This document shows positions 1-8,870 of a stretch of DNA of 64,000 nt, one piece after another. The stretch comes from Orrella dioscoreae. Its GTDB lineage: Bacteria; Pseudomonadota; Gammaproteobacteria; Burkholderiales; Burkholderiaceae_B. The DNA lies in the NCBI RefSeq assembly GCF_900089455.2, contig NZ_LT907988.1, positions 3,968,001 to 4,032,000 on the forward strand, written 5' to 3'. Under the pieces are notes generated by a model that saw only the letters and a list, made by a program, of their open reading frames with translations, made no database searches and was not told where the DNA came from. The first letter of the stretch is position 1; each line of letters starts with the position of its first letter. A program made the position numbers and the translations under genes.

Positions 1-779
1 TGGCTTCCGGCCACCTGCATCGCGCGCTCAAGGTCGGCCAGGTGATCGACCTGCGCGCGCCCGCCGGCGGTTTCGTGATTCCCCGCGTGTCGCCGCAACC
101 GCTGGTGCTCTTTGCCGGCGGCATCGGCATCACGCCATTCATCAGCCTGCTGGAATCCTTGCCCGACGACAACGACGGGCCGGAGATCGTGCTGTTCTAT
201 GCCAATCTCAACGGCGCCACGCATGCGTTCCGCGACCGCCTCGCCGAACACTGCGCGCGCCTGCCCCGCCTGCGCGTGGAGAATCACTACAACGCGCCAC
301 GCGGCCAGGACCGCCTGGGCGTGGACTACCAATCCGGCGAGCGTATCGACGCCAGCGTGGTCAGCGATGCGTTGATCGCGCAGCGGGCGCGTTTCTACAT
401 GTGCGGCCCGCCCGCCATGATGGACAACGTGCGCGCGGGGCTGGTGGCGCGCGGCGTGCCGAACTTCGACATCTTCCACGAAGTGTTCCGCTCGCCCGCG
501 GCCCTGCCCGCCGACACGGACCAGCGCTTCCAGGTGTCCTTCGCGCGGGCCGGCCGCGGACCGCTGACCTGGACCGCGAAGCAGGGGACGCTGCTAACCT
601 TTGCCGAGTCGCAGGGCCTGCAGATGCCCAGCGGCTGCCGCGTGGGCCAGTGCGAAAGCTGTGCCGTGCCCATCGTTTCCGGCAAGGTGCGCCACCTGCA
701 CGGCAGGGAGCCCGAGGACCCGTCGGTCTGCCTGACCTGCCAGGCCGTTCCCATCGAAGACGTCGTGCTCGACGCCTGA
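1..779 (+). CDS. PDR/VanB-type oxidoreductase (ferredoxin reductase), 5' partial
   Basis: This is the reductase component of a Rieske-type oxygenase: it passes electrons from NAD(P)H through flavin to a plant-type [2Fe-2S] centre. The reading frame is open from the left edge of the window, so the N-terminal flavin domain is missing. An NAD-binding segment with FAGGIGITPF is visible near the start, then MCGPPAMM. The C-terminal ferredoxin domain has GCRVGQCESC (Cys-x4-Cys-x2-Cys) and a fourth cysteine in CLTCQ. An internal GTG at 42 is in frame but is not the real start. The ornithine-cyclodeaminase-family gene follows after 30 bp, so both probably belong to a catabolic operon that begins outside the window. 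The oxygenase partner and substrate cannot be told from here. Confidence 0.9.
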   Translation, partial: ASGHLHRALKVGQVIDLRAPAGGFVIPRVSPQPLVLFAGGIGITPFISLLESLPDDNDGPEIVLFYANLNGATHAFRDRLAEHCARLPRLRVENHYNAPRGQDRLGVDYQSGERIDASVVSDALIAQRARFYMCGPPAMMDNVRAGLVARGVPNFDIFHEVFRSPAALPADTDQRFQVSFARAGRGPLTWTAKQGTLLTFAESQGLQMPSGCRVGQCESCAVPIVSGKVRHLHGREPEDPSVCLTCQAVPIEDVVLDA

Positions 780-809
780 TTTTCCACCCCGAACAAGAGT
801 TGCCCATCC

Positions 810-1748
810 ATGAGAATCATCGACGCTGAAGCCACCCGCCGCGCCCTGGCCTTCGACCGGCTGATCCCGGCCCTGCAGGCCATGTTCGTGCAAGGTTGCG
901 AAGTGCCGCTGCGCCACACCCACTCGCTGGCCGCGCCCGGCGGCGACGCACGCACCGTGCTGTTGATGCCGGCCTGGCAGGTCGACGGCTATTTCGGCCT
1001 GAAGACCGTCGGCATCTTCCCCGGCAACGCCAGCCGCGGCCTGCCCGGCCTGCATTCGACCTATCTGCTGTTCGACGCCAGCACCGGCGTGCCGCTGGCG
1101 CAGCTCGACGGCAACGAGATCACCTCGCGCCGCACCGCGGCCGCCTCGGCGCTGGCCGCGTCCTACCTGGCGCCCGAGCAGGCAAGCAGCCTGCTGGTGG
1201 TTGGCGCCGGACGCGTGGGCAGCCTGGTGCCCGAAGCCTTCCGCGCCGTGCGCCCCATCGAGCGGGTGACGGTCTGGGACCGCAACGACGCCGCGGCCGC
1301 GGCGCTGGTTGAACGGCTGCGCGCGCAAGGCATCGCTGCCTCGGCGGCCGGCGACCTTGCCACCGCGGTGCGGGACGCCGACATCGTGAGCTGCGCCACG
1401 CTGGCCACCGAGCCCGTCGTGCAGGGTGAATGGCTGCGCCCCGACAGCCACCTCGACCTGATCGGCAGCTTCAAGCCGGACATGCGCGAGGCCGACGACG
1501 CCTGCTTCGCGGGCGCGCGGCTCTTCGTCGACACGCAGGAAGCGCTGCAGAAAAGCGGCGAGCTGCTGGGCCCGATGTCGCGCGGCGTGTTCACCGAGCA
1601 GGACGTGCAGGCCACGCTGGCCGACCTGTGCAGCGGCAGGCATGCCGGCCGCCAGGGCCGGTCGGGCCGCACGGTCTTCAAGGCCGTGGGCACGGCGCTG
1701 GAAGACCTGGCCGCCGCCACGGTGGTGTATGCGCAGCAGGAAATCTGA
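810..1748 (+). CDS. ornithine cyclodeaminase / mu-crystallin family protein
   Basis: The protein has 312 residues, the usual size for this NAD(P)-dependent family, which includes ornithine cyclodeaminase, alanine dehydrogenase and ketimine reductases. A Rossmann motif (VVGAGRVGS) lies near residue 130, and the N-terminal half carries the family region with GLKTVGIFPGN. The start has a purine-rich stretch (AAGAG) upstream. It follows the reductase gene by 30 bp and is probably co-transcribed, which suggests a role in an amino-acid or amine catabolic pathway rather than arginine metabolism. The family is functionally broad and the exact substrate cannot be read from the sequence. Confidence 0.85.
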   Translation: MRIIDAEATRRALAFDRLIPALQAMFVQGCEVPLRHTHSLAAPGGDARTVLLMPAWQVDGYFGLKTVGIFPGNASRGLPGLHSTYLLFDASTGVPLAQLDGNEITSRRTAAASALAASYLAPEQASSLLVVGAGRVGSLVPEAFRAVRPIERVTVWDRNDAAAAALVERLRAQGIAASAAGDLATAVRDADIVSCATLATEPVVQGEWLRPDSHLDLIGSFKPDMREADDACFAGARLFVDTQEALQKSGELLGPMSRGVFTEQDVQATLADLCSGRHAGRQGRSGRTVFKAVGTALEDLAAATVVYAQQEI

Positions 1749-1845
1749 GTTCAGAGCCTGTCACAGACCCTGACATGCGGCCGGCGGGCGGCGCATTACA
1801 CTGGCTGCTCGTCCACTTCATGCGCCCCGCGCGAGCACGCCGCCC

Positions 1846-2973
1846 ATGGACATCTTTCCTGCCACCGCCCCCCTGCGCCTGCGCGACATCCCGCGCCTGT
1901 TCATCCGCTCGGTCCAGCAATGGTCATTGCACCGCGCGTCCAGCAAAGGCGCGGCGCTCGCGCTCTATACGATCTTCTCGCTGGCCCCCATGCTGATCCT
2001 GGTGATCGCGGTGGCCGGCGTGTTCTTCGGCGAAGAGGCGGTGCAGGCCGAGCTGGTGGGCCAGCTGCGCGACCTGATGGGCCAGCGCGGCGCGGAGGTC
2101 ATCCAGATCGTGCTGGCCAGCGCGCACGAATCGGGCGCCAGCGGACTGGCGGCCTTGATTTCGATCGGCGTGCTGCTGTTCAGCGCGACCACCGCCTTCA
2201 ATGAACTGAAGACCAGCCTGGACGATCTGTGGGAAGTGCCCGCCGACGCCAGCGCCGGCATCAAGGGCATGGTGCGGGCCCGGCTGCAGGCTTTCGGACT
2301 GATCCTGGTGCTGGCGTTCTTCCTGCTGGTGTCACTGAGCGTAAACGCCGGGCTGGCCGCCGCGCGCCGGTATTACGGCGAAATATGGAACCACTCCACC
2401 TTCGCGTGGGTCGCCGAACTGTTCTCGAACCTGTTTTCCTTCGCGGTGGTGACGGCCCTGTTCGCCGCCGTCTACAAGCTGCTGCCCAGCATCCGCCTGC
2501 CCTGGCGCGAAGTGATCCCGGGCGCGGTGATCACGGCGCTGCTGTTCATCGTGGGCAAGTGGGGCATCGGCCTGTATCTCAGCCGCGATGCCGTGGCCTC
2601 GGCCTATGGCGCGGCGGGCTCGGTCATCGCCCTGCTGCTGTGGATCTTCTATTCCTCGCAGGTGTTCTTCTTCGGCGCGGTGCTCACGCACCAGTATTCC
2701 AGCCTGCGCCAGGCGCGCGCCCGCGACCTGGGCGCCCCGGCGGCCGAGACGGCGATGGCGGATACGCAGGCGCATGAGCCAGGGGCGGCGCCGGTGCCCG
2801 CCCACACAGCCACGCCGGTGGCGGTGGAACCGGTAGTCGGCCCGCTGCCCGCCACGGCGGCCACCACGACGGTGCCTGAAGACGAACCGATCGACACGCC
2901 GCCCAAGCAGGCCGTGCTGCTGGATCCGGCGCGCGCGCCGACCGTGCCGCCGGCGCCGAAACAGCCGTCCTGA
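1846..2973 (+). CDS. YihY/BrkB family inner-membrane protein
   Basis: The protein has 375 residues, with about six hydrophobic segments between residues 40 and 285. It matches the YihY/BrkB family (once called ribonuclease BN, a name now known to be wrong). Family features include SKGAALALYTIFSLAPM near the N-terminus and a conserved GAAGSVIALLLWIFYSSQ segment near residue 255. Past residue 290 the chain becomes a soluble tail rich in Ala, Pro and Thr, which is variable in the family. BrkB was linked to serum resistance in Bordetella pertussis, but the molecular function of the family is not settled. It stands alone between unrelated genes. Confidence 0.85.
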   Translation: MDIFPATAPLRLRDIPRLFIRSVQQWSLHRASSKGAALALYTIFSLAPMLILVIAVAGVFFGEEAVQAELVGQLRDLMGQRGAEVIQIVLASAHESGASGLAALISIGVLLFSATTAFNELKTSLDDLWEVPADASAGIKGMVRARLQAFGLILVLAFFLLVSLSVNAGLAAARRYYGEIWNHSTFAWVAELFSNLFSFAVVTALFAAVYKLLPSIRLPWREVIPGAVITALLFIVGKWGIGLYLSRDAVASAYGAAGSVIALLLWIFYSSQVFFFGAVLTHQYSSLRQARARDLGAPAAETAMADTQAHEPGAAPVPAHTATPVAVEPVVGPLPATAATTTVPEDEPIDTPPKQAVLLDPARAPTVPPAPKQPS

Positions 2974-2982
2974 TTCCTCGCC

Positions 2983-3972
2983 TCAGGAATCGCCCGGCCG
3001 CCGCACAGCGGACGGCAGGCGGCCGCTGACGCGCACGAACGCCCGCCGCATCCCCTGCTCCGACGCGAACCCGCTGCGGCGCGCCACGTCCTTCAATCCC
3101 AGGGACGTGGATCCGAGCAGCGCCCCCGCGCACTCGACCCGGATGCGTTCCACGGCGGCCGCGGGCCGCTCTCCCGTGGCATCCACGAACTTGCGATAGA
3201 AGGAACGCAGCGACTGACCGCTGGCCTGGGCCATGTCCTGCGTGCGCCAGGCCAATCCCGGCCGCGCCGCGATGTCCGCCAGCAAGGTCGCGAAGGTGGC
3301 CACGCCGGCATTCTGCATGCGCAGCACATCGCTGTACTGGGACTGGCCGCCGGGGCGGCGCACGTGCACCACCAGCCGCCGCGCCACCTCGCCGGCGCAG
3401 GCAGCCCCGGCATCCTCGTCGATCAACGCCAAGGCCAGGTCTATGCCTGCGCTGACGCCGGCCGAGGTATAGACATTGTCGTCACGCAGGTAGATGGGCT
3501 CCGGGTTCACGCGCACCCGGGGGTGGCGCGCGGCCAGCGTCGCGGCGGCGCGCCAATGGGTGCACGCCTGGCGGCCATCCAGCAGGCCGGCGGCGGCCAA
3601 CAGGAAGGCGCCCGTGCAGACCGAGCAGACACGCCGTGACGTGGCGGCCAGGGCCGCCACGGCCGCCACGTGCGCCGGGTCCGCGGCCGCGGCCTCGACG
3701 CCCGGGCCCCCGGGGACGATCAGCGTATCGATCTCGCCGTCCAGCGCCGCCAGCGGCTCGCTGAGGATATCCAGCGGGCCGGTACCGCGTATCGCCCCGC
3801 CCGGCAGGCTGGCGACGCGGATCCGGTACAGCGGCCCGCCCTCTTCCGCGGCCGTCGCGAAAGCCTGCAAGGGGCCGGCCAGGTCGATGGCCTGGAAACC
3901 GGGAAAGACCAGCAGCAGGACCAAGGGTGGCACGGAGTGAGCGCGGATTGGCACACGCGAGAGCATCGGCAT
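2983..3972 (-). CDS. GlxA family transcriptional regulator (DJ-1/PfpI domain + AraC HTH)
   Basis: The 329-residue protein has a DJ-1/PfpI-like domain in its first two thirds (LLVFPGFQAIDLAGP near the start, then VPGGPG and SVCTGAFLLAAAG around the cysteine) and an AraC-type double helix-turn-helix at the C-terminus (SLRSFYRKFVDATG; LKDVARRSGFASEQGMRRAF). This is the GlxA/CdhR architecture, in which the first domain is thought to sense a small molecule. The open frame runs far upstream, but conserved sequence begins just after the ATG at 3972; the ATG at 3966 is an alternative. The DJ-1 gene starts divergently 75 bp away and is the likely target. Confidence 0.87.
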   Translation of the reverse strand: MPMLSRVPIRAHSVPPLVLLLVFPGFQAIDLAGPLQAFATAAEEGGPLYRIRVASLPGGAIRGTGPLDILSEPLAALDGEIDTLIVPGGPGVEAAAADPAHVAAVAALAATSRRVCSVCTGAFLLAAAGLLDGRQACTHWRAAATLAARHPRVRVNPEPIYLRDDNVYTSAGVSAGIDLALALIDEDAGAACAGEVARRLVVHVRRPGGQSQYSDVLRMQNAGVATFATLLADIAARPGLAWRTQDMAQASGQSLRSFYRKFVDATGERPAAAVERIRVECAGALLGSTSLGLKDVARRSGFASEQGMRRAFVRVSGRLPSAVRRPGDS

Positions 3973-4047
3973 TCCTATGATGGCGGAACTGGCGCTGCCA
4001 TGGCTCGAGCGCTGAACGGCAAGCCGTCCTGACATGGGAGACACGCA

Positions 4048-4725
4048 ATGCGCGTGAATTTTGCTTTGTTCGAAGAAGTCACGCAACTGGACCTGACCGG
4101 TCCGTTCGAGGTGCTGGCGCGCGCGCCAGGCTTCCAGTGCGAGCTGGTGGCCAAGACCCTTGCGCCCGTGCGCTCGGACCGTGGCCTGGGGCTGCTGCCC
4201 ACGCGCACCCTGGCCGACGCCGGCCCCTGCGACGTGCTGGTGGTGCCCGGCGGCCCGGGCGCGGATGCCGCGCTGGGCGACCCTGAGTGGGTGGCCTTCG
4301 TGCGCGACCAGGCGGCCCAGGCGCGCTGGGTGTTCGGCATCTGCACGGGTTCGCTGCTGCTTGGCGCGGCAGGCGTGCTGCAAGGCAGGCGCGCGTCCAG
4401 CCACTGGATGGCCCGGGATCTGCTGGCCGCCTTCGGCGCCACGCCGATGCCGGACCGCATGACCCAGGACGGCAAGCTGTTCACCTCGGGCGGCGTGACG
4501 GCAGGCATCGACATGGCCCTGCTGCTGGTCGCCAGGGTGCTGGACAAGGCCGCTGCCGAGCAGATCCAGCTGCAGATCGAATACGACCCCGATCCGCCCT
4601 TTCCGGGCGGCACGCCCGCCACCTCGCGCGAGGAGATCGTGCAGCGCTGCGTGGCGGCGGGCAGCGCGCGGCGGGCGCTGCGGGAGGCGGCGGTGCAGGC
4701 CGCCGCCGCGCGGCTGGGAACATGA
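4048..4725 (+). CDS. DJ-1/PfpI family protein (isonitrile hydratase-like)
   Basis: A 225-residue stand-alone DJ-1/PfpI protein. It has the nucleophile-elbow cysteine in GICTGSLLL near residue 100, the VPGGPG loop, and SGGVTAGIDMAL, a set shared with isonitrile hydratase (InhA) and with the sensor domain of GlxA regulators. It lies divergent from the GlxA-like regulator, and the two DJ-1 domains are clearly related to each other. Isonitrile hydratase activity is possible but unproven; glyoxalase-like or general stress roles are known for other members. Confidence 0.83.
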   Translation: MRVNFALFEEVTQLDLTGPFEVLARAPGFQCELVAKTLAPVRSDRGLGLLPTRTLADAGPCDVLVVPGGPGADAALGDPEWVAFVRDQAAQARWVFGICTGSLLLGAAGVLQGRRASSHWMARDLLAAFGATPMPDRMTQDGKLFTSGGVTAGIDMALLLVARVLDKAAAEQIQLQIEYDPDPPFPGGTPATSREEIVQRCVAAGSARRALREAAVQAAAARLGT

Positions 4726-4807
4726 CCGCCGCCTGCCCGCGGGCGGACACGAAAATTCGACGGGCGATCTGTTAAAAGACGCACATCCTTTTTCCAGCGC
4801 GTCTTCC

Positions 4808-5206
4808 ATGACCAGCCCTCCCGGCCATCCGTCACCCTTCAAGAGCACCGGCGGCCTGCGCCGCATCGGCAACGCCCTGCGCTATTCGCTGCAAGGCCTG
4901 CAGGCCGCGTTGAAATACGAAGCCGCCTTTCGCCAGGAATTGGCGCTGGCGATGCTGATGATTCCGGCCGCCTTCTTCCTGGGCCGCAACGCCACCGAGG
5001 TGCTGCTGCTGATCCTGTGCGTGATCGTGGTGCTGGTGGTGGAATTGCTGAACTCCGCCATCGAGGCGCTGGCCGATGCGCTGTCGGTCGAACGCCACCC
5101 GCTGCTGGGCCGCGCCAAGGACCTGGGCAGCGCGGCCGTGATGCTGTCGCTGCTCTTCACCATCGCCACCTGGCTGATCGTGGCCGTCAGCCGTTATCTC
5201 GAATAA
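4808..5206 (+). CDS. dgkA: diacylglycerol kinase, DgkA type
   Basis: This 132-residue integral-membrane kinase phosphorylates diacylglycerol to phosphatidic acid, recycling lipid released when phosphoglycerol is transferred to periplasmic glycans. The E. coli protein has about 122 residues. The family signature VVELLNSAIEALADALS lies near residue 77, followed by the region HPLLGRAKDLGSAAV. Three hydrophobic helices can be seen (about residues 48-65, 70-85 and 110-130). It is a single gene with no clear operon partners. Confidence 0.93.
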   Translation: MTSPPGHPSPFKSTGGLRRIGNALRYSLQGLQAALKYEAAFRQELALAMLMIPAAFFLGRNATEVLLLILCVIVVLVVELLNSAIEALADALSVERHPLLGRAKDLGSAAVMLSLLFTIATWLIVAVSRYLE

Positions 5207-5313
5207 ACGACACCCGCGGGGTGCAATGCCCCTGCTTGTTGCAGCTTGATTTGCCGCAAGGCGATGGACACGGCACACTTCAGGGTAATCCCTGAGAACC
5301 GACTGGACATCGC

Positions 5314-6630
5314 ATGCGCACATCGACTTCCCCTGCCCCTCACCGTGTCGTCATCGTCGGCGGCGGCGCGGGCGGCCTGGAACTGGCGGCCCAGCTTGGC
5401 CGCCGCTTCGGCCCCCAAGCCATCACGCTCGTCGACGCGCGTCCCATGCACATCTGGAAGCCCTCGCTGCATGAAGCCGCGGCGGGCACGCTGGACATCC
5501 AGCAGGAAGGCCTGACCTATCTGGTGCTGGCGCAACTGAACCGCTTTTCCTTCGTGCTGGGCGGCCTGACCTCGGTGGACCGCGAGGCGCGCAAGATCAC
5601 GGTGTCCGCCGTGGTGTCGCCCGACGGCGAGGAAGTCGTGCCCGAGCGCGTGATTGCCTATGACACGCTGGTCATGGCCGTGGGCAGCACCTCGAACTTC
5701 TTCGGCACCCAGGGCGCGGAAGCCCACGCGGTGACGCTGGACACGGTGGAGCAGGCCGAGCGCTTCCGCCTGCTGATGCTCAAGGCCATGTACCAGTTGA
5801 ACGAGCGCCGCGACCGCGACGAGCAGGCCAAGCTGAACCTGGTGATCGTGGGCGCGGGCGCGACCGGCGTGGAACTGGCCGTGGAGTTGTACGAGGCCGG
5901 CCATGTGGTCAGCGCCTACGGCCTGCGCAACTTCAAGCCCTCGCGCGACATGGTGATCACGATCATCGAAGGCGGCCCGCGCATCCTGGGCGCGCTGCCC
6001 GAGAAGATTTCCGAAGCCGCCTACAACCGCCTGTCGCAGGTGGGCGTGCGCGTCGAGACGAACTGCCGCGTGGCCGAGGTGCGCCCCGGCAGCGTGCTGA
6101 CCGGCGACGGCCGCGAGTTCCCGGCTGACCTGTGCATGTGGGCCGCGGGCATCAAGGGCCAGCCGGTCCTGGACGCGCTGGACCTGCCGCAGAACCGCAT
6201 CGGCCAACTGGAAGTGGATGCGCGCCTGCACACCAGCGACCCGCACATCCTGGCCCTGGGCGATTGCGCCTCGGCCCCGTGGCGCGATGGCCGCAGCGTG
6301 CCCGCGCGCGCGCAGGCCGCGCACCAGCAGGCCGACTACCTGGGCAAGCTGCTGGGCGCGCGCATACGCGGCCAGGCCGAGCCGCAGACGGGCTATGTCT
6401 ATGAAGACCACGGCTCGCTGGTGTCGCTGGGCCAGGACGCCGGCGTGGGCAGCCTGATGGGCAAGCTCACGGGCAGGGGCCTGTTCGTAAGCGGTACACT
6501 GGCACGCCTGATGTACATGAGCCTGCACCTGATGCACCACAAGGCCATCCTTGGCATCGGCCGCACCGCCACGCTGGCGCTGGCGCGCCTGCTCATGAAG
6601 CGCACGCAGTCGCGCGTGAAGCTGCACTGA
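5314..6630 (+). CDS. ndh: NAD(P)/FAD-dependent oxidoreductase, type II NADH dehydrogenase-like
   Basis: A 438-residue flavoprotein of the NDH-2 family, which oxidises NADH and reduces quinone without pumping protons. Two dinucleotide-binding folds are visible: the FAD motif [10 protein letters not shown] near residue 15 and the NAD(P) motif [17 protein letters not shown] near residue 180. CMWAAGIKG and ALGDCAS are family blocks in the C-terminal half. The last 50 residues include a hydrophobic segment that could sit on the membrane. It is monocistronic; pyrF begins 55 bp later. Other members of the same superfamily (sulfide:quinone reductase-like) are less likely because their extra cysteines are absent. 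Confidence 0.88.
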   Translation: MRTSTSPAPHRVVIVGGGAGGLELAAQLGRRFGPQAITLVDARPMHIWKPSLHEAAAGTLDIQQEGLTYLVLAQLNRFSFVLGGLTSVDREARKITVSAVVSPDGEEVVPERVIAYDTLVMAVGSTSNFFGTQGAEAHAVTLDTVEQAERFRLLMLKAMYQLNERRDRDEQAKLNLVIVGAGATGVELAVELYEAGHVVSAYGLRNFKPSRDMVITIIEGGPRILGALPEKISEAAYNRLSQVGVRVETNCRVAEVRPGSVLTGDGREFPADLCMWAAGIKGQPVLDALDLPQNRIGQLEVDARLHTSDPHILALGDCASAPWRDGRSVPARAQAAHQQADYLGKLLGARIRGQAEPQTGYVYEDHGSLVSLGQDAGVGSLMGKLTGRGLFVSGTLARLMYMSLHLMHHKAILGIGRTATLALARLLMKRTQSRVKLH

Positions 6631-6685
6631 CGCGAAGACGCCGGGGCCGCGCCCCTTCCGACCACACGACACGCAGGAAACCGCA

Positions 6686-7504
6686 GTGACCTTTACCCGC
6701 AAACTGGACCAGGCCTGGGCCGACTCGAACTCGCTGCTGATGGTGGGACTGGACCCCGATCCGCAACGCTTCCCGGCGGAACTCACGGACCGTCCGGATG
6801 CGATCCTGCAATTCTGCAGTGCCATCGTCGACGCGACCGCCCCCTATGTCTGTGGCTTCAAGCCGCAGATCGCGTATTTCGCCTCGCGCCGCGCGGAAGA
6901 CCAGCTGGAAGCGCTGTGCGCCTACATCCGCGAGCACCACCCGACGCTGCCCATCGTGCTGGACGCCAAGCGCGGCGACATCGGCTCCACCGCCGAGAAC
7001 TACGCCCGCGAAGCCTTCGAGCGCTTCGATGCGGACGCCGTCACCGTCAGCCCCTACATGGGTTTCGACTCCATCGAGCCCTACCTGGCCTGGCGCGACC
7101 GCGGCGTGATCATCCTGTGCCGCACGTCCAACCCCGGCGGCTCGGACCTGCAATTCCTGACGACAGACAACGGCGACCCGCTGTACCTGCGCGTGGCGGA
7201 ACTGGTGGGCACGAAGTGGAACACCAACGGCCAGTGCGGCCTGGTGGTGGGCGCGACCTTCCCCAAGGAACTGGCTGCCGTGCGCCAGCGCGTGGGCGAC
7301 AGCGTGCCCCTGCTGGTGCCCGGCATCGGCGCGCAGGGCGGCGACATCCCCGCCACGGTGCAGGCGGGCGGCAATGCCGCCGGCACGGGCATGATGATCA
7401 ACTCGTCCCGTGCCATTCTTTATGCAAGCGGCGGCGATGACTGGCGCGAGGCCGCGGGCCGCGCGGCCAAGGCCACGCGCGACGCGATCAACGCGGTGCG
7501 CTAG
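6686..7504 (+). CDS. pyrF: orotidine 5'-phosphate decarboxylase (type 2)
   Basis: The enzyme makes the last step of UMP synthesis, decarboxylating OMP. It has 272 residues and resembles the longer, mycobacterial-like (type 2) PyrF. The catalytic block [15 protein letters not shown] lies near residue 93, with [10 protein letters not shown] at the N-terminus and PGIGAQGGD near residue 212. Translation starts at a GTG (GTGACCTTTACC); no ATG fits the conserved N-terminus. A hairpin follows 8 bp after the stop. Confidence 0.94.
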   Translation: MTFTRKLDQAWADSNSLLMVGLDPDPQRFPAELTDRPDAILQFCSAIVDATAPYVCGFKPQIAYFASRRAEDQLEALCAYIREHHPTLPIVLDAKRGDIGSTAENYAREAFERFDADAVTVSPYMGFDSIEPYLAWRDRGVIILCRTSNPGGSDLQFLTTDNGDPLYLRVAELVGTKWNTNGQCGLVVGATFPKELAAVRQRVGDSVPLLVPGIGAQGGDIPATVQAGGNAAGTGMMINSSRAILYASGGDDWREAAGRAAKATRDAINAVR

Positions 7505-7512
7505 GCGCAAAA

Positions 7513-7537
7513 GCCTGCCCGCGATCTTGCGGGCAGG
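7513..7537 (-). terminator. intrinsic-terminator-like hairpin between convergent pyrF and M28 peptidase genes
   Basis: A perfect 9-bp stem, CCTGCCCGC / GCGGGCAGG, encloses a 6-nt loop. On the minus strand the stem is followed by CTTTT, so it best serves the peptidase gene. It lies between two convergent genes and could also end pyrF transcripts, with a poorer tail in that direction. Confidence 0.6.
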
Positions 7538-7547
7538 ATAGGCAGCG

Positions 7548-8870
7548 TCAGCGTTGCGCCAGCGCCGCCAGTTCAGCGTCGCTCATGCCCAGGGCCTGGT
7601 CGACGAGGGCACACGTCACCGCCACGGCTTGCCGCAGCTCGCCCTCCTCGATGATGCCCGGCACATCGCCCGCGGACAGGATGCGGTTCACCCGTGAATC
7701 GGGTTTGCCAAAACCGGCCACCAGCCGCAGGGCCGGAATCCCCTGGCGCGCAAAATTGGCGTGGTCTGAATTCGGCATCAAGGGCAACCAGGTGCCCACC
7801 GAAACGCCGACGCTGGCCGCAGCCCTGTCGACCACCGGCGCCAAGGCGGGAAACTCGCTGATCAGCGCGGTCAGCGACATGTCGCCCGCCACGGTATCCA
7901 GATTGACATCGAACTTGATGCGCGCCCGCTCCACGGGATCCATGTCGGCGAGATAGCGCGCCGACCCCGTCAGCGCCCACTCCTCGGCGCAGAAAAAGCA
8001 GAGGCGCAAGCTGGGCGTGCCGGGCCCCACGCGCTGGGCGAGCGCGCGCGCCGCCGCGAGTGCCGTCGCGACACCCGTGGCATTGTCGAGCGCGCTGACA
8101 CCAAGATCGTGCCCGTCCATGTGCGCGCTGATCACAATGATGCCATCACGCCCTCCCGGGAACTCGGCGACCCCCACCGCTGCCTGGGCATCCGGCAACT
8201 CTTCTCCCTGCAGAAGCAGGCGCACACGCGTCGCGCCCTGGGCGCAGGCAGCGGCCAATTGCCGGGCGCTTTCAAAGTCCGTGTAGGCGGCCGGGATGCC
8301 TGCGGCCCCGCGAGCGCGGCCGGACGACCCCGACAGCACGCCCTGCAATGGCACGTTGTTGGCGATGAGAAAGCCCGCTGCGCCGGCCTGCACCGCCATG
8401 TCATATTTCCGGCGGCGATGCACGTGATCGCCGGTGAAGGGAAACTCATGGCGTACCAGCACGATCTTGCCGCGCACCGCAACGCCCAGGCGGGCGAAGT
8501 CCTCGGGCCTGCCTCGCCCCACGTCCACGACATCGGCCTCGAGCCCGGACGCTGGCGTGTTTGCCGAGCGCAAGAGCGCTCGCACCGGCAAGTGCTTGCC
8601 ATCCAGCGTCAGCTCGGCCCGCAGGCAACGCCAGCCGTCGTAAGGCACCTGCAACTGCCGCAACCGTGGCGCGATCGGCCGCAGGCGCGACAGGGCCCAG
8701 TCCATGGCAGCGGCGTCCTGGCCGCTGCCGGACATGCGGCCACCAAATCCACACAGGGTCTCGAAGTCGTTCATCAAGGCCGCATCGGCGGCGGCCGTTT
8801 CTAACCAGGTCTGCAAAATCTTGTCTCTCCGGAAGGGTGGCGGCTTGGTCGTGCCGCTGTTCTCATTCAA
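7548..8870 (-). CDS. M28 family metallopeptidase
   Basis: A 440-residue zinc peptidase of family M28 (aminopeptidase Y/S-like). The di-zinc ligands are visible in order: AHMDGHD (His, Asp), SALDNATG (Asp), CAEEW (Glu pair), NLDTVAGD (Asp) and SDHANF (His). A protease-associated (PA)-like insert with GFLIANNVPLQG precedes the catalytic domain. No signal peptide is seen, so it may be cytoplasmic. The start is uncertain: the longest frame opens with TTG at 8870, overlapping the end of the Bug gene by 8 bp, with a TTG at 8816 and an ATG at 8774 as alternatives. It is probably co-transcribed with the Bug protein gene. Confidence 0.85.
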   Translation of the reverse strand: MNENSGTTKPPPFRRDKILQTWLETAAADAALMNDFETLCGFGGRMSGSGQDAAAMDWALSRLRPIAPRLRQLQVPYDGWRCLRAELTLDGKHLPVRALLRSANTPASGLEADVVDVGRGRPEDFARLGVAVRGKIVLVRHEFPFTGDHVHRRRKYDMAVQAGAAGFLIANNVPLQGVLSGSSGRARGAAGIPAAYTDFESARQLAAACAQGATRVRLLLQGEELPDAQAAVGVAEFPGGRDGIIVISAHMDGHDLGVSALDNATGVATALAAARALAQRVGPGTPSLRLCFFCAEEWALTGSARYLADMDPVERARIKFDVNLDTVAGDMSLTALISEFPALAPVVDRAAASVGVSVGTWLPLMPNSDHANFARQGIPALRLVAGFGKPDSRVNRILSAGDVPGIIEEGELRQAVAVTCALVDQALGMSDAELAALAQR

